From contig CM046331.1 of assembly GCA_025403435.1 (NCBI GenBank), positions 28,314,459-28,378,458 of the forward strand: a stretch of DNA of 64,000 nt, written 5' to 3'. Source of the DNA: Artocarpus heterophyllus (lineage: Eukaryota > Streptophyta > Magnoliopsida > Rosales > Moraceae). The notes beneath the pieces are model-generated. The model saw only the letters and a program-made list of their open reading frames with translations, did no database searches and had not been told where the DNA came from. Position numbers and translations under genes: made by a program. The first letter of the stretch is position 1, and each line of letters opens with the position of its first letter. Positions 41,847-53,006 of the stretch are shown one piece after another.

Positions 41847-42805
41847 TTTCAATCTACAATAAAGAATCATATACCAAACATAAGCAAACATATTTAATAA
41901 TTTAGTAAGATAACACAATCATGTAAAATCATACAAATGTGTTTATGTGTCAAAACCTTGAAAATATCACAACCTTACAACGATAATTCCCAACTCAGAA
42001 TTCAACAAGCTCCTAGGGGAGTCATGCCAAATTCAATCAGGAACACGGATCCCCTCCTGATTAATATATGCCATCCAGGACCCGTATGATCCAGCATATA
42101 CTAATAATCGTTTCTTTGGCCATTAATTTTATTAACAGAGCTCCTAGGGGAGGTTAATAATAAAATTAACGTGAGTGTATAACCACCGTTTCAATATTTT
42201 ATCCATGATTTATAATCACCACCTAGGGGTGTGCAACCATAAATCATACTAAAATACCTTATCCTTTTAGAGATCCAATCTGGTACATGATAGAAATCCC
42301 TTCCTAGGGGTTGGGACCATCATGTTCTTCCTATGGACCAACGATGGAGGCCTTAGGTTCTCTCTTCGAAAACCTTCTCCCACTCAATCTTTTGAAGTCA
42401 AGGTTTTATTTTAAAATTATGCATGAACAATTTTAATATGAGCGGCACTCCCTATTCTATATGACATGTTATCAATATACATGGTAAATCATATTATAAT
42501 GCAGACAAGCAAAGCAATCAAGCAAAGCTACAAGCATAATAATAATAACCGTAATATTATGGTTCCACCCTAGAGAATAGAAAAACTAAGATTACAAGAG
42601 AATAATCGAGACATTTATCGATTCTTCATCCTTGAATCCTCAAGCTGTATCCTTCTTCATGTAATATCCATCTTCAAGTCCTCAATCCCGTATGAATCGA
42701 ACACTTCATATTTCCGGTCATATCCAAATTTAATGTTTCTCAGAATCGTCCCAAAAATAAAATTAAAACTGCACCAAAAATTGCACCTTTTCTGGACACC
42801 TGATG

Positions 42806-43005
42806 CTCTCTGTCGGTAGGCCGATCTAGGTGATCGGTCTGCCGATCATGGTGGTTCGGCCTGCCGAACATGAAGGTTCGGCCTGCCGGCAGAGCACCAA
42901 AATTTCTGCCCCACTGTCGGCCTGCCGGACCATACGTCCGGCCTGCCGATCTGTGACCTTCGGCCTGCCGAACTGTGAGGTCCGGCATGCCGACCGAGCA
43001 GAAAA
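42806..43005 (-). repeat. Cluster of GC-rich TCGGCCTGCCGA-type repeats in the 5' leader of element A
   Basis: About nine copies of a near-palindromic (T/C)CGGC(C/A)TGCCG(A/G) unit occur between the PBS and gag, spaced 15-30 bases apart. The same unit occurs about four times in each LTR. It contrasts strongly with the AT-rich rest of the element. Its role is unknown. Candidates are a packaging or dimerisation structure in the RNA, or a protein-binding array. Confidence 0.75.
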
Positions 43006-43488
43006 CCCTCAATCCAGAAAATACAATTTTAATGCAATTCATCAATTTTATTTTCAACAATTCAAAAACTTAAAATTAGAGACTCAGGAAATACCTGGAG
43101 GCGCCATCATCTATCTTCAAGATCCGACTTCTCGTTCCGTCTTCTCCGAATAATTATTTAATTACAAAATTCTTACAAATTAAATAATAATTCCTAGACG
43201 GAGATGATAGTCCGCCATCTAATTACATGAAAAACCTAGATACACATTCTAACCTCTAAGGAACCATAACCGGTATTAATTAATTAATAAATAATTAAAC
43301 AACAATTTAATCAACCATAATTAATTAATAAACATTCACCATATAATCCATGACAACATATATATATTATATAGAAACCTAGAGTGCCATCTCTCTATAA
43401 AATTTAATTCAAGCATTGGAGAGATTAAGATCACAAAATTTACGCATATAACATGATCACAAACTTGCAAATTTATGTAAAAACCTGG

Positions 43489-43500
43489 GCTCTGATACCA
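43489..43500 (-). other. Primer-binding site of element A (initiator tRNA-Met)
   Basis: Read on the minus strand, TGGTATCAGAGC lies two bases inside the 5' LTR. It is complementary to the 3' end of plant initiator tRNA-Met, the standard copia primer. Confidence 0.93.
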
Positions 43501-43502
43501 AT

Positions 43503-45526
43503 TGTTGGAAACAAAGTGCGCAGCGGAATTTTAAAAATTTTCATCAGAGTATTTTCCAAAATACAAGTATGACATGTTATATGTATAAATTAAACAGATC
43601 TTACTAACCTCAGTGTGCCGAAGAACCTCCGCGACCTGTGTAGAGAAGTAACGTTCCAGAAGAGCCTCAACCAACTGGTCTTCTTTGCTATTCTCTATCC
43701 ACAACCGGAGTGAGTGTGGGCTCACACGTACAGCTCTTCCACCGGTGACTCTCCTTCCAACCAATAGAGAGAACCCAAAGCTAGTGTTCGTGATTTGTGA
43801 ACAAAAGCTCTCAGGGAGTTTTTAGATGCTCACTAGAAGAGTATCACGCTTAATCTCTCAAATTGATCTGAGTAAATCATTAGACTCACTCCCTTTTTAT
43901 ACCTATTGGTCCTTGGGGTCAGTCCATATCAGATTAGGTCTCAAAAATCGAAATATAATCAAGTTCGGATCAATATCTGATAAGATACGCGTGAAAAACG
44001 CGTAATCTTAGCTGTCGCGGTCGGCATGCCGAACTGTGAGATAGGCAGGCCGAACTGGCCAGTTCGGCAGGCCGAACACGTCATCCGGCATGCCGAACTG
44101 CCGAGAAAAAATCTCCGCGAATCTTTTATTTTCCACCCGAGATTCTAAAGGATAAAGTCTCAGTTTTGATTCAAATAGCCCAATAAAAAAGATATCTGAT
44201 CAAAACAAACTTTATCAAGATAATCTCTAAGAAAATAAATCAATTCACAATAATTCTACAAGTTTATCTTGTTCTAATTGTCCAAAATTAAAACAACCGA
44301 TAAACAGACAAGAATTATCCGAACGCCATAATTCAACAAGTTCATCTTGAACTAATTTCTTACATAATTAATTCAACCGATAAACAGACATGAATTATTT
44401 GATTCTTATAAATTTTAAACCAATCTGATAAATCCGACATAAGTCACCAATTATTGGAAAAGCACGCCGTGTCGTTACAGGATTTTGTGAGCTAGCAAAG
44501 GGGACCAAAATGGACCTATAAAGTTCAAGCTCATGATAACTATGAAACCCAATATCCCAGATATACATTTCACAATTATCAACTCCAACGCTACTCCACT
44601 AAAAGCTTGGAGCTGCACTCTCGAACTTTATAGAATTACGAAGCTCGTGTAGCTAAGTCTCCATGACATATCATAGTGTATCACATCCCCATATGATCAT
44701 CCATAATCGGCTTAAGGACAAGTTCTGTCTTACCTTCCCGATTATTTTTATCTTACGTTCCATTGTCTCACCATTAGAAAACTTACCATCCAAAGATAGT
44801 ATACCATTCGGTTACACCTATGTATCCAAATGGTTGAGCGCTCCAGTTTTCCAATTACAGGACAACGCATATAAGAGGATATCATTGCTCCTAAAGAGGA
44901 GCTATGGATTCCATATCTATGAATAACAAGTCTACGCTACCAAGAGTCATGCCTCCAACGTACCGGCATGCATGCCACTATAGAGATGTGGGAGTCACCC
45001 ATTGGTACATCAAAAGACACAAGTCGAGACAACGGGCCCATTATTCATCTCAGGATTAAGATACAATACAAATGATTGTCTAAAGTGAATCGATTTGACA
45101 AGACAGAATTATTAATCCAAATCAATTCACTTTATGTCCCGATCCAACACATCGTCACCTATGACAATGCGCTAATGTTTCTATTCACGGAGTCCAACTC
45201 CGATGGCCAAGACAAACCATCTCCCAAAAGGGATATAGACAACATAACAATCTTTACATGAATAAAGCGCCCAACTTTATTCCCTCGATTGCGGATCATA
45301 TATTTTAGACCATCACCTTAAGAGTCGTGTCTACCGCATAATCATCCCATCATATGCCCAACTCTTAAGGTTTAGATTGACAGTCTCAGACTACTGTTTG
45401 CTTATCATACATTCAACGAATATGAACGTAAAGAGGACAATATTTGGTATGAATAAATTCTTTATTGATAAAAATGTCTCCAAAAACGTATTACATTTTT
45501 ACTCCTTAGAGCATACATGTCTAACA
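43503..45526 (-). repeat. 5' LTR of copia element A
   Basis: This is the upstream LTR in element orientation (2,024 bp) and should carry the element's promoter. It is identical to the other LTR by eye, apart from a 1-bp length difference in a T-run. The 20-bp palindrome recurs at 44049-44068. Confidence 0.95.
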
Positions 45527-46187
45527 AACACCTCCAGTTTTTGAAAAGATGAATAGCTGTAATAAGGCTGTAAGGTTGTTTATTCTACTAAAAAAAAAAA
45601 GTCTTGGATTTAACATATCCTACTATAATTAGTGAAATACATGGACATTTTTCTCTTTTGCCTCGTGCGAAGTTCTACAGAATTAAGACATACCCGTTTA
45701 ATTCCTTTTCATTTAGCAAACGTTTATGTAAAACCCAAAAAAAAAAAAAAACAAAACAAAAGAAAGAAAATAAAAAGGATATGTAGATTTGAACTGGTTT
45801 CCATTTTTTTTCCCCTTTATACTCTATTTTTTTAAAGGGATACGTGACTCTAAATATGATGTGCCAAATAAAGGAAAAATTTCAACCCTTCTTATTGTAA
45901 ATGAGATCGATTAAAATTTTTGTCGTGCAATATTTGCATGCAGATGACAAGAAACAAAGAAATTTTTGCCAGGGACGTCATAAGAAAGAGGCTCAAACAA
46001 TAAAAAACTCAGAATTGGGATCAAGAATGTGCTCCATCTTCAATTTTTTTAAATCTATACATTTAATGTTGTATTCCTGTTTGGTTAAGAACAAGAAGAA
46101 TGTTTTTCAATGGCCAAGGTATTGTTAGCAAATTTGGCTCCGGTCTTCTGGTGCCGAGGACCGAGGAGGAATGCCAAATCATACAGG
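45527..46187. other. Right flank of element A up to the NDUFAF2 pseudogene
   Basis: The first few bases complete the MITE split by element A. The remainder is AT-rich and non-coding. It would include the former 3' UTR of the NDUFAF2-like pseudogene on the minus strand. Confidence 0.5.
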
Positions 46188-47903
46188 TCATGTCGGCGGT
46201 TGCCATGTCCCTGGCCGGTACGTTTCACCAGATCCCGTTGGCTCCGAAGACCTGGGAAAGGAAAGGCAAAAATAGAGTTAAATACATTACAGTCATCTTA
46301 AGCTAAGAAAATCTGGTCATCTGTTCTTCACTGGTGAACTTACTGTGGGACTATTCTTGCCTTCTCTGCTTCTCTATCGGTATGGTGCCTAGATATCAAG
46401 GCAAAATCGAAGGCCAATATGAGAACAAAACATGAAGTCGCTTTTGCATAGATATACAAAACAAACAAGTAAAAAATTATATGAGAAACAGAAAATCAAG
46501 GGACAGCAGACCCACCTTGCCCCTTCCATGGCGTCTGTTTCTTCCTCAACTTTGTCGCCTTCGAGAACAGAAAATGAATACCAAGTAAAAGCCATGAGTA
46601 AAGTTTACTTCACAGATGATTATCATTATATGAGCAACACACCTGCAAAATTAGGATTAGACAACTATATTCCATAACAATAAAACCCCTGTGAAAATGA
46701 TATTCTCTTATCCAAATTCCGAACCATGATCATCGAGTCACTCTTGCAATCAGAGCATTGAATATATGGTATTTTTTTGGCATAAAATGGTTTGTACTTT
46801 GATAACTCTGTTGAAGGTTTAGGTGCACAGACGGTTTATTGAATTCACGATTTCTTAAAGCAAGGGAAATAGTCCTGGTTGTAAGAAGAAAGGAGGGAAA
46901 CGAGTAATACTTTCTGAAGAACCTGGAATTTGCCGAATAAAACTTCTCAAGTCCTGACCTGCAACTTTACTTACAAAGGTGGATAACCAAATTCAATAAC
47001 TTCATAAGCAGATTAACACAAATGATAGCAAGATATTTGATATAGGAGTTAACGCAATTATTCCTCTTAAAAGTCCTATAATCAAAAACCCCTAAAACGC
47101 CAATTAGACCAGAGTCAGGAATCCAACCAAAGCAGTACCGTTTAGGCTTTTACTACAGGGAGTCGTTTAAGAATCTGTGAGCTCACCCAGTGGACAGGCT
47201 CAAGCACTTCTTCAAGGCCCAAGCCACATATGCCCACCCCCCAAACTTCAAGTATGCTCCTGCATTAATATTTTTGAGTAAACAACTCACCTATGCTTGT
47301 GCCTTTGCGTGCAACGCCTTCTTTTAGCTTCTTTTCCTCTTCCTCTTTCTTCAGAACTTCATGGATTGCAAAGAGTTGAGGTTAGGTAACCATACCAGAG
47401 AAGACCAAGTTAAAAGGGACAAAGGAATGTTAGCAAGTAAACGGATGTGAGGTTACAAAAAAGGTTAAGAATGGTCATAGACCAAAAGTATTACAAGAAA
47501 CAAACTGAAATTATTTAACCAAATGTAAAAATTCACACGTACGAGCAACATTCTGACGCACATGTTCACACCTTGCTTCCAACTCTTCTATTTCCTAAAC
47601 AGTAAACAGAGGCAGGGATAAACAATATTGTCAGACTGAAGAAATCAAGATAGCAAAATTTGATTTATTTATGTTTATAGCACCCAACTTGGCTATCTAC
47701 AAAATAACACAACTTATCATAAGATTTTCCATCATATGTATATTACAGTATAAAATATAAGATGACAACAAACATAAGTTCCTCCAAGTAATAAGTTGAA
47801 ATAATATGCATACATATCAAAGAAAGACATCTTTTCAAAAGAAAAGAGAAATCCAAGAAATCATTGAAATAACAATTTCCACACTAAGAAACCATTCTAT
47901 TTG

Positions 47904-48202
47904 TGTCGTCAAATCAGGGATTTTTTGTGTTTTTGTTATCATTTGAATAAATTAGGAAATCACATAAAATCAGGGAATTAAAGAAATCCTGATTTTATGT
48001 TCATATAAATTAGGAAATCACATAAAATCAGGGAATTAAAAAAATCCTGATTTTATGTTCCTATTCCTGATTTTATGATCCTAAAATTAGTCCTAGAATC
48101 ACTCTCTATTTTTCCTATTTATTTGTACCATCTATTGTTTCAAGAATATCAAGAAAAATTATTCAGACTACTTCCCTATCCTTTTTATCTTCTTTTTCTA
48201 CA
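47904..48202 (+). repeat. 5' LTR of copia element B
   Basis: This 299-bp LTR has an internal 58-bp tandem duplication (units start at 47949 and 48007). Each unit holds an inverted repeat, CATAAAATCAGG and CCTGATTTTATG, separated by 13 bases (first unit 47963-47974 and 47988-47999), able to form two successive hairpins. Confidence 0.95.
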
Positions 48203-48214
48203 TGGTATCAGCGC
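48203..48214 (+). other. Primer-binding site of element B
   Basis: TGGTATCAGCGC starts immediately after the 5' LTR. It matches the initiator tRNA-Met type primer site (TGGTATCAGAGC) with one mismatch, and the mismatch is next to a GCC run. Confidence 0.9.
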
Positions 48215-48236
48215 CGGCATGAATTACAGAGCCGCC

Positions 48237-51200
48237 ATGGTAGGCTCAAGTTCGACCACATCTTCCGCTACCAGTCCAGTAGTGTCATCTGAAGGGAATT
48301 CTCAGCCATCTCCTATCACACCCATGGCCGAAAGCCCTCTGCAAATTACCATCCATAAATTAAATGGTAAAAACTATTTAGAGTGGTCCCAATCCGTGCG
48401 TTTGGTGATTGATGGAAAGGGAAAGCTTGGATATTTGAATGGAGAAATCAAAGCCCCACCTGCAGATGATCCAAAATACCGGCAGTGGAGATCAGAAAAC
48501 TCCATGGTTACCGCTTGGCTTGTTAACTCCATGGAACCAACAGTGGGTAAGCCGTTCTTGTTTCTGCCAACCGCTTATGATGTCTGGGAGGCGGTTAGAG
48601 AAACTTACTCTGACCTAGAGAATCATTCCCAGTTATTTGAGTTAAATACTCGATTGTGGCGGATGCAACAAGGTGAAAGAGAGGTCACTGCCTATTACAA
48701 TGAAATGATGACGTTGTGGCAAGAATTGGACATGTTTGAGAATGAATTATGGGAGAATCCAGCTGATGGCGCTCGGTACAAGAAAAAGGTCGAACGAGGT
48801 CGGGTGTTTGTTTTTTTGGCAGGTCTAAATAAGGATCTTGATGAGGTTCGAGGACGAATTTTAGGACGGAAACCTCTGCCATCCATCAGGGAAGTTTTTT
48901 CTGAGGTACGAAGAGAGGAGGCTCGTAGACAAGTGATGTTAAAGGGTGTAGAGGAGAAAAAATCTGATCAGGATGGGTCAGCTCTTGTAGCTCGCAGCAG
49001 TGACCAACATGGAGAAAAACGAGGAGGCAAACAAAGGCCGTGGTGTGATCATTGTCGAAGACCATGGCATACACGTGAAACCTGTTGGAAACTCCATGGA
49101 AAGCCTGCAAATTTGAAGAAAAAATCTGGTGAAGATGCATGGACAGCAGGGGATACTCGGGCTCTTCAAGTTAACACTTCCAATCCGGAGCAGCAGTCAT
49201 CCTCAGAATCTCTTCCTTTCACTAAGGAACAAATGGAGCACCTGTACAAGCTATTTCAGTCTCAATCCATAGGAAAGTCTAATGCATCTTGTTCTTTAGC
49301 CCAGTCAGGTAATTTTTCACCTACAGCCTTTACCTGTGTCAATCCAAGTACCTCCTGGATATTAGATTCAGGAGCAACCGACCATATGACTGGATCCTCG
49401 CAGTTGTTTTCCTCTTACATTCCTTGTGCAGGAAATCAAAAAGTCAAAATAGCAAATGGGTCCTATTCCACCGTTGCAGGGAAAGGAAAAATTGCCATTT
49501 CTCCTCGTCTTATTTTAAAAGATGTCCTTCATGTTCCTCAATTGTCATATAACCTCTTGTCAATCAGCAAGTTAACTCGTGATCTCAATTGTCAAATTAA
49601 TTTTTTGTCATCTCATTGTAAATTTCAGGATTTAATCTCAGGGAAGACGATTGGGGATGCTAGACAAGATGGTGGCCTCTACCTCCTGAATAACGGTACA
49701 AGCTTTGGAAAACAAGATCAGACTTGTTTCAATTCTATTTCTGTTTCCAATGAAAGTGAAATTATGTTATGGCATTTTAGGTTTGGACATCCAAACTTTC
49801 ATTATTTAAAACAGTTGTTACCCAAATTATTTATGAATAAAAATGCCTCTGTTTTTCAATGTGAAGTTTGTGAATTAGCTAAACATCATCGTGCTGTTTT
49901 TCTTCCACAACCATACAAAAGGTCAAAACCATTTACTATGATTCACAGTGATGTATGGGGTCCTTCTAAAGTGGCAACTTTTTCTGGAAAACATTGGTTC
50001 ATTACTTTTATTGATGATCATACTCGGGTTACTTGGGTGTTTTTGCTAAAGGATAAATCTGATGCTAAGAGTGTGTTTAAAAATTTTTATAATATGGTTC
50101 AAACACAGTTTGAAACTCAGATCAAGATTTTTCGAAGTGATAATGGCAAAGAATTCTTTAATCACGTATTAGGGAGTTTTTTTTATGAAAAAGGGATTAT
50201 ACATCAAAGTTCTTGTAACAACACACCTCAACAAAATGGGGTGGCTGAAAGAAAAAATAAACACCTCCTTGAAGTAGCTAGGGCCTTAAGTCTTACAACA
50301 AAAGTTCCAAAGTATCTTTGGGGAGAAGCCGTTTTAACAGCCACTTTTTTAATCAACAGAATGCCTTCAAGAACCTTGGGGTTTAAAACACCACTCAATT
50401 TTTTTAATGAGTGCTTTCCGAATTTGAGGTTAATAATGAATATTCCTCTTAAAATTTTTGGCAGTGCCGCATTTGTTCATGATCATGACCCTAGACGAAC
50501 AAAACTTGATCCAAAAGCACATAAATGCATTTTTGTAGGCTACCCGATGAATCAAAAAGGATATAAATGTTTTGATCCAGTTCTGAAAAAAATGTTTGTT
50601 TCTATGGATGTCACTTTCTTTGAAGGACAATCATACTATCACACTCCTCATCTTCAGGGGGAGAAGAACTTTAGTGAAGATGATATTTTTTTAAATGGTT
50701 CCGACTTAACTATTGATTTTGAATGTGGTATCAATGATATTTTGTCAAAAGTAAATGAGAAAGGGGATACAAATGAGTTAAATAATGAAAAGTCTCAAGA
50801 ATCTCCTATAATGCCATCTCAGAATCAAAACCCGGAAACAGTAGAGGTATGTGCAAAGCAATGGAAAGGTCTTGTTTATTCTAGGAAGTACCAAGAAAAA
50901 AAGGGGAAGAGGAACACTATCTTACAGCACCACCAAGAATCTGCCCAGAGGTTGGATCATGAGGTCAATGATCCTTTGATCAATTCAGACAATAATTCCC
51001 CAGGTAATTCTGAGTCAAATTTCTCGAGTCTGGATGATCTCCCTATTGCTCTTAGGAAAGGTGCTAGGACTTGTACTAAGCATCCTATATCTAATTTTAT
51101 CTCTTATAACAATCTTTCACCCCAGTTTTATGCTTTTGTTTCACAAGTTTCTAGTGTGTCTATTCCAAGCAATGTACAGGAAGCTCTAAATATTCCTGAA

Positions 51201-52700
51201 TGGAGAGAAGCTATTCTTGAGGAGATGAGAGCTTTGGAGAAGAATGCTACTTGGGAAAAGGTTGATCTACCACAAGGAAAAACAGTTGTTGGATGTAAGT
51301 GGGTATTCACTGTGAAGTATAATTCTGATGGAACTCTAGAACGATACAAGGCTCGACTAGTAGCTAAAGGCTATACACAAACTTATGGAGTGGATTATTC
51401 TGAGACTTTCTCGCCGGTGGCAAAACTAAACACTGTTCGTGTACTTTTATCTATTGCAGCAAATCTTGACTGGTCTCTAAATCAGCTAGACGTGAAGAAT
51501 GCCTTTCTTAATGGAGATCTTGAAGAGGAAGTCTATATGGAAGCACCACCCGGTTTTACTGAGAAGTTTGGATCCAAAGTATGTAGACTTAAGAGATCAC
51601 TATACGGCCTTAAGCAGTCACCTAGAGCTTGGTTTGAAAGATTTACAAAGTTTGTGAAAAGTCAGGGCTATAGTCAAGGGCAGGCAGACCACACTCTTTT
51701 TACAAAAGTTTCCTCCAGAAATAAAATCTCAATTTTAATTGTATATGTAGATGACATAATTGTGACAGGGGATGATGAAGAAGAAATGAGTCAGTTGAAG
51801 CAGAATCTAGCCAAGGAATTTGAGGTTAAAGATCTGGGGCAACTAAGATACTTCTTGGGTATGGAAATTGCAAGATCAAAGACAGGTATAGCAGTGTCAC
51901 AACGAAAGTATATCTTGGATCTCCTGAAGGAAACTGGTATGAGTGGGTGTAAGCCAGCCGATACTCCAATTGAAGCTAATGTGAAGTTGGGAGAAGTGAA
52001 GGGTAGAGTTCCTGTGGACATTGGTAGATATCAAAGATTAGTTGGGAAGTTAATTTATTTATCCCATACTCGGCCAGACATTGCATTCGCGGTGAGCTTG
52101 GTAAGTCAATTCATGCACTCTCCTTGTGAGGAACATCTCGAAGCAGTGTTTCGAATCCTTCGGTATTTAAAAGCTACTCCAGGGAAAGGCTTGTTCTTCA
52201 GCAAGAATGAAAATAGAGGAATTGAAGTCTATACTGATGCTGATTGGGCAGGTTCAATCACTGATAGAAGATCAACATCTGGATACAGTACTTTTGTATG
52301 GGGTAATTTGGTCACTTGGAGAAGCAAAAAACAAGATGTTGTTGCCCGAAGCAGTGCAGAAGCTGAATTTCGTTCAATGGCTCAAGGAGTATGTGAGGTA
52401 ATCTGGCTGAAGCGAGTGTTAGAAGAGATTAAAAGGCCAGTTAGTCTTCCTATGAAGCTGTATTGTGATAATAAATCAGCCATCAGCATTGCTCATAATC
52501 CTGTTCTACATGACAGAACAAAACATGTTGAAATCGATAGACATTTTATAAAAGAAAAGCTCGAAGAAGGGATAATTTGTACTCCTTTTGTTCCCACTTT
52601 GAAGCAGGTAGCAGATATCTTCACCAAGGGCTTGACAAAGCAGCCGTTTGAAGTTCAAGTTAGCAAGTTGGGCATGATTGATATCTTTGCGCCAACTTGA
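48237..52700 (+). CDS. Copia element B gag-pol polyprotein, 1,487 aa
   Basis: I choose the ATG at 48237, which has an excellent plant context (GCCGCCATGG). Upstream codons of the same frame run through the LTR and primer site, and an alternative ATG lies at 48219. Domains in order are gag of the UBN2/retrotran_gag type beginning PLQITIHKLNGKNYLEW, a zinc knuckle (CDHCRRPWHTRETC), protease with DSGATDHM, the GAG-pre-integrase HHCC region (LWHFRFGH, CEVCELAKH), the integrase core (FIDDHTRVTW, SDNGKEF), reverse transcriptase (YVDDIIVTG), and RNase H (SSAEAEFRSM, YCDNKSAISIA). No stop or frameshift is present, so the element may still be competent. The stop codon overlaps the polypurine tract. 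Confidence 0.95.
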   Translation: MVGSSSTTSSATSPVVSSEGNSQPSPITPMAESPLQITIHKLNGKNYLEWSQSVRLVIDGKGKLGYLNGEIKAPPADDPKYRQWRSENSMVTAWLVNSMEPTVGKPFLFLPTAYDVWEAVRETYSDLENHSQLFELNTRLWRMQQGEREVTAYYNEMMTLWQELDMFENELWENPADGARYKKKVERGRVFVFLAGLNKDLDEVRGRILGRKPLPSIREVFSEVRREEARRQVMLKGVEEKKSDQDGSALVARSSDQHGEKRGGKQRPWCDHCRRPWHTRETCWKLHGKPANLKKKSGEDAWTAGDTRALQVNTSNPEQQSSSESLPFTKEQMEHLYKLFQSQSIGKSNASCSLAQSGNFSPTAFTCVNPSTSWILDSGATDHMTGSSQLFSSYIPCAGNQKVKIANGSYSTVAGKGKIAISPRLILKDVLHVPQLSYNLLSISKLTRDLNCQINFLSSHCKFQDLISGKTIGDARQDGGLYLLNNGTSFGKQDQTCFNSISVSNESEIMLWHFRFGHPNFHYLKQLLPKLFMNKNASVFQCEVCELAKHHRAVFLPQPYKRSKPFTMIHSDVWGPSKVATFSGKHWFITFIDDHTRVTWVFLLKDKSDAKSVFKNFYNMVQTQFETQIKIFRSDNGKEFFNHVLGSFFYEKGIIHQSSCNNTPQQNGVAERKNKHLLEVARALSLTTKVPKYLWGEAVLTATFLINRMPSRTLGFKTPLNFFNECFPNLRLIMNIPLKIFGSAAFVHDHDPRRTKLDPKAHKCIFVGYPMNQKGYKCFDPVLKKMFVSMDVTFFEGQSYYHTPHLQGEKNFSEDDIFLNGSDLTIDFECGINDILSKVNEKGDTNELNNEKSQESPIMPSQNQNPETVEVCAKQWKGLVYSRKYQEKKGKRNTILQHHQESAQRLDHEVNDPLINSDNNSPGNSESNFSSLDDLPIALRKGARTCTKHPISNFISYNNLSPQFYAFVSQVSSVSIPSNVQEALNIPEWREAILEEMRALEKNATWEKVDLPQGKTVVGCKWVFTVKYNSDGTLERYKARLVAKGYTQTYGVDYSETFSPVAKLNTVRVLLSIAANLDWSLNQLDVKNAFLNGDLEEEVYMEAPPGFTEKFGSKVCRLKRSLYGLKQSPRAWFERFTKFVKSQGYSQGQADHTLFTKVSSRNKISILIVYVDDIIVTGDDEEEMSQLKQNLAKEFEVKDLGQLRYFLGMEIARSKTGIAVSQRKYILDLLKETGMSGCKPADTPIEANVKLGEVKGRVPVDIGRYQRLVGKLIYLSHTRPDIAFAVSLVSQFMHSPCEEHLEAVFRILRYLKATPGKGLFFSKNENRGIEVYTDADWAGSITDRRSTSGYSTFVWGNLVTWRSKKQDVVARSSAEAEFRSMAQGVCEVIWLKRVLEEIKRPVSLPMKLYCDNKSAISIAHNPVLHDRTKHVEIDRHFIKEKLEEGIICTPFVPTLKQVADIFTKGLTKQPFEVQVSKLGMIDIFAPT

Positions 52701-52707
52701 GGGGGAG

Positions 52708-53006
52708 TGTCGTCAAATCAGGGATTTTTTGTGTTTTTGTTATCATTTGAATAAATTAGGAAATCACATAAAATCAGGGAATTAAAGAAATCTTGATTTT
52801 ATGTTCATATAAATTAGGAAATCACATAAAATCAGGGAATTAAAAAAATCCTGATTTTATGTTCCTATTCCTGATTTTATGATCCTAAAATTAGTCCTAG
52901 AATCACTCTCTATTTTTCCTATTTATTTGTACCATCTATTGTTTCAAGAATATCAAGAAAAATTATTCAGACTACTTCCCTATCCTTTTTATCTTCTTTT
53001 TCTACA
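52708..53006 (+). repeat. 3' LTR of copia element B
   Basis: This 299-bp copy of the 5' LTR has one substitution that falls in the right arm of the first hairpin (CCTGATT changed to CTTGATT at 52793), weakening that stem in this copy only. Confidence 0.95.

Larger units (their letters stand above)
35854..45526 (-). mobile_element. Ty1-copia LTR retrotransposon A, 9.67 kb, apparently intact and very young
   Basis: Two LTRs of 2,025 bp (35854-37878) and 2,024 bp (43503-45526) flank a 5.6-kb internal region with one gag-pol frame on the minus strand. LTR ends are TGTTGG and CTAACA as read on the plus strand. The PBS and polypurine tract (37879-37888, read as AGTGGGAGAT) are in place. By eye the LTRs differ only by one T in a T-run near their plus-strand left end, and open frames in the two LTRs translate identically, implying very recent insertion. 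CAAAC occurs at 35849-35853 and again at 45525-45529, overlapping the terminal CA of the right LTR. This is best read as a 5-bp target duplication with loss of two bases at the junction. The domain order protease-integrase-RT-RNase H makes it copia, not gypsy. Confidence 0.93.
47904..53006 (+). mobile_element. Ty1-copia LTR retrotransposon B, 5.10 kb, intact and young
   Basis: Two 299-bp LTRs (47904-48202 and 52708-53006), beginning TGTCGTC and ending CTACA, bracket one uninterrupted polyprotein. They are identical by eye except one C/T difference (47989 versus 52793). The insertion is flanked by a perfect 5-bp target duplication, ATTTG (47899-47903 and 53007-53011). The PBS is at 48203-48214 and the polypurine tract at 52699-52707 (GAGGGGGAG). 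It lies antisense inside an intron of the NDUFAF2-like pseudogene. Confidence 0.97.

Noticed and set aside
45525..45531. AACAC as a target-site duplication of element A
   Set aside because: The left flank is CAAAC, which does not match AACAC. CAAAC overlapping the LTR end is the better fit.
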